From NCBI GenBank assembly GCA_029268305.1, contig JAJUGE010000027.1, forward strand, positions 1-36,885: a stretch of DNA of 36,885 bases, written 5' to 3'. Source of the DNA: Alphaproteobacteria bacterium (GTDB lineage Bacteria > Pseudomonadota > Alphaproteobacteria > JAJUGE01). A model generated the notes under the pieces. It saw nothing but the letters and a program-made list of their open reading frames with translations, ran no database searches and was not told the origin of the DNA. This document shows positions 30,674-36,885 of this stretch, one piece after another. The position numbers and the translations under genes were made by a program. Position 1 is the first letter of the stretch, and every line of letters starts with the position of its first letter.

Positions 30674-30907
30674 TTGAGCAGCAAGCGAGCCACAGCGGCG
30701 GAAAAGCTTTTTCGGCAGAAAGATGCCGAGTCCGCATTCACCGAATACCAGAAGGCGAAAGAGGCCGAGGCTCTGAAGACGGAGAAACTCCGCGCCCTCC
30801 GCCTCGCCAAAGAGGCCGAGGATCGCGAGATCGCCGAGCGTGAGAAGGCGGCCGAGCTCAAGGCGAAGGCGGAGAAAGCTGCCGCGAAGAAGCGGAAGAA
30901 GAAGTAA
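30674..30907 (+). CDS. Lys/Ala/Glu-rich small helical protein
   Basis: A 77-residue, strongly charged protein, almost entirely predicted helix. It starts at TTG 30674; AGAAGGA lies about 8 bases upstream. Residues 1-35 read SKRATAAEKLFRQKDAESA and on, then EALKTEKLRALRLAKEAE, and the C-terminal third is a KAxAEKAAAKKRKKK tail. There are no Cys and few hydrophobics, so it is either a coiled-coil or nucleic-acid-binding peptide. Similar AEKLFRQKDAE...LRLAKEAE proteins occur in other alphaproteobacteria, as I recall, with no known function. It follows a 12-bp inverted repeat and stands alone. Confidence 0.75.
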   Translation: MSSKRATAAEKLFRQKDAESAFTEYQKAKEAEALKTEKLRALRLAKEAEDREIAEREKAAELKAKAEKAAAKKRKKK

Positions 30908-30970
30908 CCCTCCGCGTCTCTATCGGGGCGGCAGCCCTCCGCATCCCATGGATTGCTGCAGACTTCCCTC

Positions 30971-32173
30971 TCAGTCCAGCCGCTGGTGAGCCGGCACCTC
31001 CAGGCGCAGGAACCGCGCCGCGTTGAGGCCGAGGATCTTGGCCCGCTGGGCATCGGTCAACATGTACATGGTGCGTTCGACGGCTTCTGCGGAATGCGGC
31101 CAGGTGCCCTCGTGGTGCGGGTAGTCGTTCGCCCACATGAAATTGTCGTCGAGCTTGTAGCGCTCGGCGAGCCAGAGGCCGGATGGGTCCTCCTGGAAGG
31201 TCGAGAAGCCGTGCGCGCGATAATAGTCGCTCGGCATGCCCTGCAGCTTCGGGCGGACCCACATGTGATGCTTGCGGTAGGCCTCGTCCATCGCGTCGAG
31301 CAGCCAGGGTACCCAACCGATGCCGGCCTCGACGGTGGCGAACCGGATCTTCGGGAACCGCTCCAGGACACCGGAGGAGCAGAGGTTCGCGACCGGCTCG
31401 ATCGTCGGCGACAGCGAGTGCGTGACATAGTTGATGACGGCGCCGCCATTGCCGCGCGCCGCCCGCGGATCGCGGCCGGTCGAGACGTGGAACGTGATCG
31501 GCATACCTGTCTCTTCGATCACCCGCCACATCGGGTCGAAATGTGGGAGGTTGTAGTTGACGTGGTCGACATCGTGGGCTCCCCAAATCGGCTTGCAGGG
31601 TAGCGACAGGCACCTGAAACCCATCTTCGCGGTGCGCTCGATCTCGGCTATCGCACCGTCGAGATCGCCGGTCGCGATACTGGCAACAGGAAACAGCTTC
31701 GGCATGTAAGGGCCGAATTGCTCCCAGGCCCAGTCGTTCCAGACCCGGCACTGCGCCTGTGAGAACACCGGGTCCGGTGTCGCCCACATGGCGAGGCCCT
31801 TGTTCGGGAAGATCAGCTCGACGTCGATGCCGTCGCGCTCGTTGTCGCGCATCCGCTCGGCCGGATCGGCGCCGGCCTTCGACCGCACCCAGTCCTCTCC
31901 CTCGAAGCTCATCACGCGCACGCGGTCGGGCCGGTAGCCCTCGCAATAGCGCCACTGCACGCCTTTGTCGTCGGTGATGATGCGCGGCACCCGCTCTCGA
32001 TATTTGGGCTCGATCCGCTTTTCCCAGAGATCGGGCGGCTCGTTGGCGTGGCAGTCGGTAGAGACGACGAAATATTTGTTCGGGTCGTCGGCGCGGATGG
32101 TGCGAGCCCAGCCCTCGTGGCCCGGCGTCTCCAGTCGCCACAGATTCGGTGCGTTGATCGCGACTTCGTTCAC
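30971..32173 (-). CDS. amidohydrolase-2 family metal-dependent hydrolase/decarboxylase
   Basis: A 400-residue TIM-barrel enzyme of the amidohydrolase-2 (ACMSD-like) group, whose members are hydrolases or non-oxidative decarboxylases. The start is GTG 32173, with GGAGGG upstream, giving MNEVAINAPNLWRL. Metal-site marks: VVSTDCHANEP (Asp40, His42 in a DxHxxE motif), a His in MPITFHVSTGRD, the EAGIGWVPW strand and WANDYPHHEG (late Asp and His). The stretch LGLNAARFLRL is a usual end. The DUF35 and thiolase-like genes are upstream on the same strand with short gaps, so the three probably serve one pathway. Substrate unknown. Confidence 0.88.
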   Translation of the reverse strand: MNEVAINAPNLWRLETPGHEGWARTIRADDPNKYFVVSTDCHANEPPDLWEKRIEPKYRERVPRIITDDKGVQWRYCEGYRPDRVRVMSFEGEDWVRSKAGADPAERMRDNERDGIDVELIFPNKGLAMWATPDPVFSQAQCRVWNDWAWEQFGPYMPKLFPVASIATGDLDGAIAEIERTAKMGFRCLSLPCKPIWGAHDVDHVNYNLPHFDPMWRVIEETGMPITFHVSTGRDPRAARGNGGAVINYVTHSLSPTIEPVANLCSSGVLERFPKIRFATVEAGIGWVPWLLDAMDEAYRKHHMWVRPKLQGMPSDYYRAHGFSTFQEDPSGLWLAERYKLDDNFMWANDYPHHEGTWPHSAEAVERTMYMLTDAQRAKILGLNAARFLRLEVPAHQRLD

Positions 32174-32204
32174 GGGCGTTCCCTCCTGCTGTAGGGCCGG
32201 CCCT

Positions 32205-32657
32205 TCAGCTATCGTCGACGCGACGCCACTGGACCAGCGTGTAAGGCGGATCGGTATCATCGTGCGACTCGAACACCGCCTCGACGGCCGCACCGATCGG
32301 CACCTCCTGGCGTGGGTCGCCGAGCAGGTTCCCGATCATGCGCACGTTGCCGGCCGCCGGCAGCTCGACCAGCACGACGATGTACGGACCGTGTTCCTTC
32401 AGCGCCGGGTGCACCGGGTGCCATACCCGCTCCCAACTGAAGATGCGCCCTTTGCCCTCGACCTGCAGCCACTCGATCTCGAACGAGCGGCAGGAATGGC
32501 AGATCCACTCCGGCCCCCACTGCCAGGTGCCGCAGTCTTTGCACTTCTGAATCCAGAGTTCGCCGCGGCGCGTGCCCTCCCAGTAGGGCCGGCTCAGGCC
32601 GTCGTTCTCCGGCACCGGGATCGGCAGGCCCTCGGGCAGGTAATGCGGGGCGGTCAT
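32205..32657 (-). CDS. DUF35 zinc-ribbon/OB-fold acyl-CoA-associated protein
   Basis: A 150-residue partner protein of thiolase-like enzymes. The zinc ribbon is CKDCGTWQWGPEWICHSC, with four Cys. The OB-fold DUF35_C part follows: GRIFSWERVWHPVHPAL, GPYIVVLVELPAAGNVRMIGNLLG and AVEAVFESHD. Its ATG overlaps the stop of the thiolase-like gene (TGATG, shared A at 32657), which is strong evidence for a complex. In actinobacterial steroid degradation, such DUF35 proteins bind Ltp2-like thiolase homologues to make retro-aldolases or hydratases. Here it likely binds the acyl-CoA substrate for its neighbour. Confidence 0.92.
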   Translation of the reverse strand: MTAPHYLPEGLPIPVPENDGLSRPYWEGTRRGELWIQKCKDCGTWQWGPEWICHSCRSFEIEWLQVEGKGRIFSWERVWHPVHPALKEHGPYIVVLVELPAAGNVRMIGNLLGDPRQEVPIGAAVEAVFESHDDTDPPYTLVQWRRVDDS

Positions 32658-33838
32658 CAGAGCGTCGCCTCCGAGCCGAAGATGCAGGAACTGACGGGGG
32701 TCACCATGGGGCCGGCGATGACCATCGAGACGTCGACGTCCGGCACCTGCGCGGTCGAGTCGCCGCGGATCTGGCGCACGGCCTCCAGCTGCAGCTCGAG
32801 GCCGTGCATGTAGCACTCCGCGAGGTTGCCACCACTGGTGTTGAGCGGCAACCGGCCGCCCGGCGCGTACAGGTTCTCCGGCTTCAGGAAGTCGTTCGCC
32901 TCCTCGGGCGGGAAGAACCCGTGCTCGACAAGGCTCATGAGCACACCGCCGGTGAAGTTCTCGTAGGACTGCAGCACATCGACGTCGCCGGGTCCGAGCT
33001 GCGCCATCTCGTAGAGGTGCGGCGCCACACTTGCGAAGCTGGCGCTGGCGTAGTTCGGCGCGTTGTGCGAGGGCGCGGCACAACGATAGTCGGAGCCCGT
33101 CACCGCCGACAGCAGATAGCTCGGCTTGTGCGGCAGGTCTTTCGCCCGCTCTGCCGGAACCAGGATCAATGCGGCGGCGCCGTCGTTCTCCATGCAGCAG
33201 TCGAACAGGTGGAACGGCTCGACGATCCAGCGCGACGCGTCGTAGTCGGCTTCGGTCAACGGCCGACCGTTCATCACCGCACGCGGGTTCGCCTGGGCAT
33301 GATGGTAGGAGGCCATCGCGATCGCCCGCAACGCCTCCTGCCGCACGCCGTGATCGTGCATGAAGCGCATCACCTTCATGGCATAGCGCTGCCCCGGCGA
33401 CATCAGGCCATAGGGCGCCTGGAACGCCATGTCGCCGTCGATCGTGCGCGCCCGCGGTCCCTGGCCGAAGCGGGCGAACTGTCCCTGTGCCAAGGCCCGG
33501 AAGACGACGACGCAATCCGCCATACCGGTCGCCACCGCCGCGGCGGCGTTGCCGACGGCCGCCGCCCCGCCACCACCGCCTCCGCCCCACTGCATGTTGG
33601 CGAAGCGGAGCTCACGAATGCCGAGTGCGGCGGCGAGCCGCGACGGATCGTTCCGGTCGTTGCTGTAGGAGGCGAAGCCGTCGATCTCGCGCGGATCGAT
33701 CCCGGCGTCCTCGGCTGCGCGCAGGATCGCCATTAGCGCGAGCTTGAACTCCGGGTCCGGCGCCTGACCGTGCTTGTAGTAGGTGGTCTCGCCGATCCCG
33801 GCGACCGCGACTTTGCCGCGCAGCGTGCGTCCGTTCAT
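32657..33838 (-). CDS. thiolase-like (SCP-x/Ltp2-type) protein
   Basis: A 393-residue thiolase-fold protein from ATG 33838. The N-terminal domain has VAVAGIGETTYY, LMAILRAAEDAGIDPREIDGF and the region where thiolases keep their nucleophilic Cys. Here that region is NMQWGGGGGGG (seven Gly at 85-91) with no Cys. The C-terminal domain has LPLNTSGGNLAECYMHG, LELQLEAVRQIRGDS and a Cys near the end (SSCIFG). Loss of the first Cys is known for Ltp2-type aldolases and related proteins. So it is probably a C-C lyase or retro-aldolase on an acyl-CoA, not a claisen thiolase. It heads an operon with DUF35 and amidohydrolase genes. Confidence 0.88.
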   Translation of the reverse strand: MNGRTLRGKVAVAGIGETTYYKHGQAPDPEFKLALMAILRAAEDAGIDPREIDGFASYSNDRNDPSRLAAALGIRELRFANMQWGGGGGGGAAAVGNAAAAVATGMADCVVVFRALAQGQFARFGQGPRARTIDGDMAFQAPYGLMSPGQRYAMKVMRFMHDHGVRQEALRAIAMASYHHAQANPRAVMNGRPLTEADYDASRWIVEPFHLFDCCMENDGAAALILVPAERAKDLPHKPSYLLSAVTGSDYRCAAPSHNAPNYASASFASVAPHLYEMAQLGPGDVDVLQSYENFTGGVLMSLVEHGFFPPEEANDFLKPENLYAPGGRLPLNTSGGNLAECYMHGLELQLEAVRQIRGDSTAQVPDVDVSMVIAGPMVTPVSSCIFGSEATL

Positions 33839-33861
33839 GCGGGCGCCTTCTCTGTTCGAGG

Positions 33862-33882
33862 CGCGGCCTATACCCGGCCGCG
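33862..33882. promoter_or_regulatory. GC hairpin in leader of thiolase-like operon
   Basis: CGCGGCC (33862-33868), loop TATACCC, GGCCGCG (33876-33882), a perfect 7-bp stem lying 24-44 bases upstream of the thiolase-like gene start. It could be an operator or leader structure. Confidence 0.35.
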
Positions 33883-34012
33883 GCGTTTCCCATTCCTGGC
33901 TCCCGATCGCTCGGGCAGCCCGGCCATGATAACGGAGCGTGCCCGCGGAAAACAGACCCCCCTCGATGCAGCCGGTGACGCAGCCGGTCAGGCGTCGGCG
34001 CGCTGCAGGGCC

Positions 34013-34282
34013 TCAGTCGTCCCAGTGTCTCCGGCGGCGGTCGCGGTCACGGCCGTCGCGACGGTGATCCTGCCGCCAGCCGTGCCGATGCTTGTCCCGG
34101 TCATGGTGCCCGACGTGGCGGTGGCGGTTCCGGTCATTGTCGTGCCAGTGGCGCTCCGAGTAATGCGCCGGTCCTCGCCGTCCGGAATCATGCACGTTGC
34201 AGGCGGCCAGCGCGGTTGCGATGCCGGCGAGGAGCAGGATCGGCTTGAGCGGTTTCCAGAGTGAAGATATCGCTAATGGCAT
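34013..34282 (-). CDS. His/Arg/Asp-rich putative lipoprotein
   Basis: An 89-residue secreted lipoprotein. ATG 34282 is preceded by GGGAG. The N-terminus has a hydrophobic core (ILLLAGIATALAAC) with lipobox LAAC and lipidated Cys28. The mature 61 residues after Cys28 have 12 His and many Arg and Asp in mixed order (HDNDRNRHRHVGHHDRD and so on) and only one Cys. It could chelate Ni, Co, Zn or Cu at the outer or inner membrane surface, but such repeats also arise as low-complexity sequence. No metal transporter is adjacent. It is divergent from the DUF423 gene across about 70 bases. Confidence 0.75.
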   Translation of the reverse strand: MPLAISSLWKPLKPILLLAGIATALAACNVHDSGRRGPAHYSERHWHDNDRNRHRHVGHHDRDKHRHGWRQDHRRDGRDRDRRRRHWDD

Positions 34283-34354
34283 CAAGGTCGCTCCCGTTGG
34301 TTCCTCACTCCAACGGGCGGCGCGTGTGAATTCCGTCGATCGCGGGTGACTTTC

Positions 34355-34747
34355 ATGCCGATCCTGTCGCGATGCGCTCGCCTGTCGCTGGTGTTCGCCG
34401 GCGTGAGCGGCGCCGTCGGCGTGCTGGCAGGCGCCTGGGCCAGTCACGCCGGTGGGGCGGCGCTCGACGCCGGAGCTCTCCGTCTCGTCGAGATCGGCGC
34501 CCGTTATCAGCTCGTCCACGCGGTGGCGCTGCTCGGGTGTGCCGTGTTGGTGGCGGGGTGGCCCGGCCGGCTGGCAGCGATCGCGTGCGTCCTGTTCTGC
34601 GTCGGCACGATCCTGTTCTCGGGAAGCCTCTATGTCCTCGCCGCGACCGGGCTTTCCGGGCTCGGCGGCGTTACGCCGCTCGGCGGGATCTGCTTCGTCG
34701 CCGGATGGTTGGCGCTCGCGGCGCACGCCATCACCATCGCCAGATAA
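34355..34747 (+). CDS. DUF423 membrane protein
   Basis: A 130-residue inner-membrane protein with four helices, from ATG 34355 (GTG 34346 is an alternative). DUF423 marks: VFAGVSGAVGVLAGAWASHAGG at the N-terminus (GAWASH matching the usual GAFGAH), YQLVHAVALLGCAVLV, LFCVGTILFSGSLYVLAATG and LTPLGGICFVAGWLALA-like VTPLGGICFVAGW near the C-terminus. The family is widespread and uncharacterised. A 57-aa unknown gene follows 58 bases downstream. Confidence 0.88.
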   Translation: MPILSRCARLSLVFAGVSGAVGVLAGAWASHAGGAALDAGALRLVEIGARYQLVHAVALLGCAVLVAGWPGRLAAIACVLFCVGTILFSGSLYVLAATGLSGLGGVTPLGGICFVAGWLALAAHAITIAR

Positions 34748-34805
34748 CGGGCCGACGCGGAACCGCGCGCCCTTCCGGAGGTTACGGCGTGGAATGGAGG
34801 GCGCG

Positions 34806-34979
34806 ATGCAAGAGCAATCGTTCACCTTGTACGCCGACTGGAGTCGCGAGCGACACCGCTGGATGATTGTGGACGAGGTCGATTTCCGCCCCCTCATCAG
34901 CGAAGAAAGCGTCGAGAAATTGATGGAGGTGTACCGGCGTCGGCGGCAAGTCAGGCCGTCGAAACCCGCGGGCAGCTGA
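34806..34979 (+). CDS. hypothetical 57-aa protein
   Basis: A small protein from ATG 34806, with GGAGG (34796-34800) 5 bases upstream. The sequence is one short domain: MQEQSFTLYADWSRERHRWM, then DEVDFRPLISEESVEKLMEVYRRRRQ and a polar tail. A start at ATG 34794 would add four residues but has no ribosome site. The beta-then-helix pattern and aromatic content make it look like a real, folded small protein, but I do not recognise it. Codon use looks coding (GC-rich third positions). Confidence 0.6.
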   Translation: MQEQSFTLYADWSRERHRWMIVDEVDFRPLISEESVEKLMEVYRRRRQVRPSKPAGS

Positions 34980-35141
34980 CGTGAGGCCACCGGCACCGTC
35001 CAGGGCCGGGGTTGTGAATCCGTCGTATCGCCGTAGGATGACGGCCACACCGGGGTTGCCGGCTGGCGACCCCTGACTCCGGAGACGGCCAGAGGCATCA
35101 GGATTGAGCTTAGCCGCCGCGAGACGAACGGGTGACGGCTG

Positions 35142-36398
35142 ATGCGGGGCTATTCGCTCGCCGCCATCCTGCGTCACGGCCTGCGTCGGAACCTGACCTG
35201 GCCGGAGGCGATCCGCCACCCGGAGCCGAAGAGCCGGTATGATGCCGTCATCGTCGGTGGCGGCGGGCACGGGCTTGCGACGGCGTACTATCTCGCCTCG
35301 ATGCACGGCATCACCGACGTGGCGGTGCTGGAAAGAGGCTGGATCGGCGGCGGGAACACCGGGCGCAACACGACGATCGTGCGCTCCAACTACGGTCAGC
35401 CGGCGAACTCCGCCTTCTATGAGCATTCGCTCAAGCTCTGGGAGGGCCTCTCCGACGAGCTGAACTTCAATGTCATGCTGAGCCAGCGTGGCCTGATTAA
35501 CACCTTCCATACGGCGGCGGATCGGGAAGCCTGGATCCGGCGCTACAATTTCATGCGTCTCAGGGGCATCGACGCCGAGCTTCTGTCCCGCGAGGATCTC
35601 GCGGAGCGGGTGCCGGCGATGAACCTGTCGACCGATCTCCGGTTGCCGGTGCTGGGGGCGGTGCTGCAACCGCGCGCGGGCGTCGCACACCACGACGCGG
35701 TCGCGTGGGGCTACGCGCGTGCCGCAGATGCGAAGGGCGTCGACATCATTCAGAACTGCGAAGTGACCGGCTTCGCTCGGGAGGCCGGGCGCGTCGTCGC
35801 GGTCGAGACATCGCGCGGCCGGATCGATACCGGCAAAGTCGGCATTTGCGTCGCCGGCAGCTCGAGCGAGGTCGCGCGCATGGCCGGGATCCGCCTCCCG
35901 ATCGAGACGCACCTCCTGCAGGCGCTGGTGTCCGAGCCGGTGAAGCCGTTTCTGGACGTGGTGGTGTCGGCCGGCGATTACGGCATGTACATCAGTCAGA
36001 CCGACAAGGGTGAGGTGCTCATCGGCGGCCCGCTAGACGGCTACAATTCGTACTCCCAACGCGGCAGCCCGGCGACGATCGAGCGCGTGCTCGCGTCGGC
36101 GGTGGAGCTGTTCCCTGCGATTTCGCGGCTGCGGATGATGCGCCATTGGGCCGGGGCCAACGACATGACGATGGACGGCAGCCCGATCATCTCTCGCACG
36201 CCGGTGGAGGGGCTCTATTTCAACGGCGGTTGGTGCTATGGCGGCTTCAAGGCGACTCCGGCATCGGGCTGGACTTTCGCTTACACGATGGCGGAGGACC
36301 GGCCCCATCCGCTGAACGAGCCTTTCACGCTCGAGCGGTTCGAATCCGGACACCTGATCAGCGAGCGCGGTGCCGGACGCTTGCCCGGTCTGCACTGA
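35142..36398 (+). CDS. soxB: sarcosine oxidase beta subunit
   Basis: FAD/FMN subunit of heterotetrameric sarcosine oxidase, which demethylates sarcosine to glycine with formation of methylene-tetrahydrofolate or formaldehyde. The 418 residues start at ATG 35142. A 35-residue leader is followed by the FAD-binding GGGGHGLATAYYLA (39-51) and the NTGRNTTIVRSNY motif. The HHDAVAW stretch at His183-His184 aligns with the region that holds the covalent-FMN histidine in characterised enzymes (inference). GGWCYGGFKATPASGW near the C-terminus is also typical. soxD and soxA follow, so the complete operon is soxBDA(G) as in other proteobacteria. Confidence 0.94.
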   Translation: MRGYSLAAILRHGLRRNLTWPEAIRHPEPKSRYDAVIVGGGGHGLATAYYLASMHGITDVAVLERGWIGGGNTGRNTTIVRSNYGQPANSAFYEHSLKLWEGLSDELNFNVMLSQRGLINTFHTAADREAWIRRYNFMRLRGIDAELLSREDLAERVPAMNLSTDLRLPVLGAVLQPRAGVAHHDAVAWGYARAADAKGVDIIQNCEVTGFAREAGRVVAVETSRGRIDTGKVGICVAGSSSEVARMAGIRLPIETHLLQALVSEPVKPFLDVVVSAGDYGMYISQTDKGEVLIGGPLDGYNSYSQRGSPATIERVLASAVELFPAISRLRMMRHWAGANDMTMDGSPIISRTPVEGLYFNGGWCYGGFKATPASGWTFAYTMAEDRPHPLNEPFTLERFESGHLISERGAGRLPGLH

Positions 36399-36410
36399 AC
36401 GGGATCGCCG

Positions 36411-36689
36411 ATGCTGACGATACCCTGCCCCCACTGTGGCGACCGTGCCGAGACGGAATTCGTCTATGGCGGCGACGCCGGCGTGAGCCGACCCGCGGAT
36501 CCAGCGGCGCTCGGCGATGCGGAATGGAGCGCCTACCTCTATCTTCGCGACAATCCCCGAGGCCGTCATTCAGAATACTGGTACCATCGCTCCGGCTGCC
36601 GGAGGTGGCTCCAGGTCGAGCGAGATACGCTGACCCACAGGGTGCTCGCGACAAGCTTCGCCGGATACCCGAAGCGGGGGTCCGAATGA
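36411..36689 (+). CDS. soxD: sarcosine oxidase delta subunit
   Basis: Small zinc-binding subunit of heterotetrameric sarcosine oxidase, 92 residues. The zinc ligands CPHC (Cys6, Cys9), His59 and Cys63 (YWYHRSGC) are in place. FVYGGDAGVSRPADP and LYLRDNPRGRHSEYWYH are typical. It begins 12 bases after soxB and its TGA overlaps the soxA ATG (ATGA 36686-36689). Confidence 0.95.
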   Translation: MLTIPCPHCGDRAETEFVYGGDAGVSRPADPAALGDAEWSAYLYLRDNPRGRHSEYWYHRSGCRRWLQVERDTLTHRVLATSFAGYPKRGSE

Positions 36690-36885
36690 GGCGTCAGCCG
36701 TTCCGGATTCCCGAGGGTGGTCTCGACATCGATCGGGAGCGGACGATCCGCTTCGACTTCGACGGCATCCGCTATGAAGGCTATGCCGGCGACACGGTGG
36801 CCTCCGCTCTGCTCGCGAACGGGGTCCGCATCGTCGCCCGCAGCTTCAAGTATCACCGCCCGCGGGGCATCGTCGCGATCGGCAG
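36686..36885 (+). CDS. soxA: sarcosine oxidase alpha subunit (5' part, runs off window)
   Basis: The frame opens at ATG 36686 and is open to the window end (66 codons). It reads MRRQPFRIPEGGLDIDRERT, then IRFDFDGIRYEGYAGDTVASALLANGVRIVARSFKYHRPRG. This is the N-terminal ferredoxin-like domain of the roughly 970-residue alpha subunit, which goes on to bind NAD+ and folate. The start overlaps the soxD stop, which supports translational coupling. Confidence 0.92.
   Translation, partial: MRRQPFRIPEGGLDIDRERTIRFDFDGIRYEGYAGDTVASALLANGVRIVARSFKYHRPRGIVAIG

Noticed and set aside
33565-33590. Run of seven glycine codons in the thiolase-like gene, possible slippage or frameshift site
   Set aside because: The frame continues cleanly into conserved thiolase sequence on both sides, so it reads as normal coding sequence.
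34782-35912. Long minus-strand open frame of 376 codons opposite soxB
   Set aside because: It lies opposite soxB and the 57-aa gene, and its Arg/Pro/His/Asp-rich product has no domain. Long antisense frames are expected at this GC content.
1-36885. tRNA, rRNA, CRISPR array, insertion sequences, prophage genes
   Set aside because: None seen by eye; no cloverleaf-like segment, no regular direct repeats with spacers, no transposase or integrase motifs.

Overview
The window is about 37 kb of GC-rich DNA (roughly 65%) with tightly packed, mostly operonic genes and many GTG/TTG starts. The gene content points to an environmental alphaproteobacterium, probably near the Rhodospirillales/Rhizobiales. 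Pointers are a DUF1127 protein, a PmtA-type phosphatidylethanolamine methyltransferase, argD-argF close to hslO, class I fructose-bisphosphate aldolase upstream of thiE, a TctABC transporter with Bug-type receptors, and a soxBDA sarcosine oxidase operon. I see no rRNA, tRNA, CRISPR array, transposase or phage gene. This looks like chromosome rather than a mobile element.

Layout. 1-480 (+): tail of a GFA-family gene and a DUF1127 gene. 488-2198 (-): aldolase (fbaB type) then thiE, separated by a REP-like palindrome that abuts the thiE start. 2295-6336 (-): an acyl-CoA operon in the order crotonase, GIY-YIG-like protein, acyl-CoA dehydrogenase, CaiB-type CoA-transferase, unknown protein. 6337-6744: the only gene-free stretch above 300 bases. 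6745-10748 (+): osmoregulated periplasmic glucan operon opgG / small unknown gene / opgH. 10856-13303 (+): DUF924, PmtA-like methyltransferase, unknown 357-aa protein. 13311-16364 (-): two PuuE-type deacetylases, a DUF1772-like membrane protein that appears to start with CTG, and an MlaC-like lipid-binding protein. 16457-20245: hslO, a DUF488 gene on the other strand, argF and argD. 20431-21396 (+): GNAT-Nudix fusion.

21629-26875 (+): a tripartite tricarboxylate-type uptake operon with two tandem receptors (tctC1, tctC2), a luciferase-like flavin monooxygenase, tctB and tctA. It looks like capture, import and oxidation of one unknown organic substrate. 26892-29618 (-): small unknown protein, DUF2243 membrane protein with an extra C-terminal domain, NDUFAF5-type methyltransferase and a cysteine-dioxygenase-like cupin. 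29755-30907 (+): a solute-binding-protein fold without signal peptide and a Lys/Ala/Glu-rich small protein behind a strong 12-bp inverted repeat. 30971-33838 (-): thiolase-like protein, DUF35 OB-fold protein and amidohydrolase, probably a catabolic module. 34013-34979: a His/Arg/Asp-rich lipoprotein, a DUF423 membrane protein and a 57-aa protein. 35142-36885 (+): soxB, soxD and the start of soxA.

The best candidates for undescribed biology are the thiolase-like/DUF35/amidohydrolase module, the two-receptor tct operon with an embedded flavin monooxygenase, the GIY-YIG-like protein inside an acyl-CoA operon, the His-rich lipoprotein, the unknown gene between opgG and opgH, and the start-codon anomalies of thiE and the DUF1772 gene. 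All functions are read from sequence motifs by eye; no database search was run.
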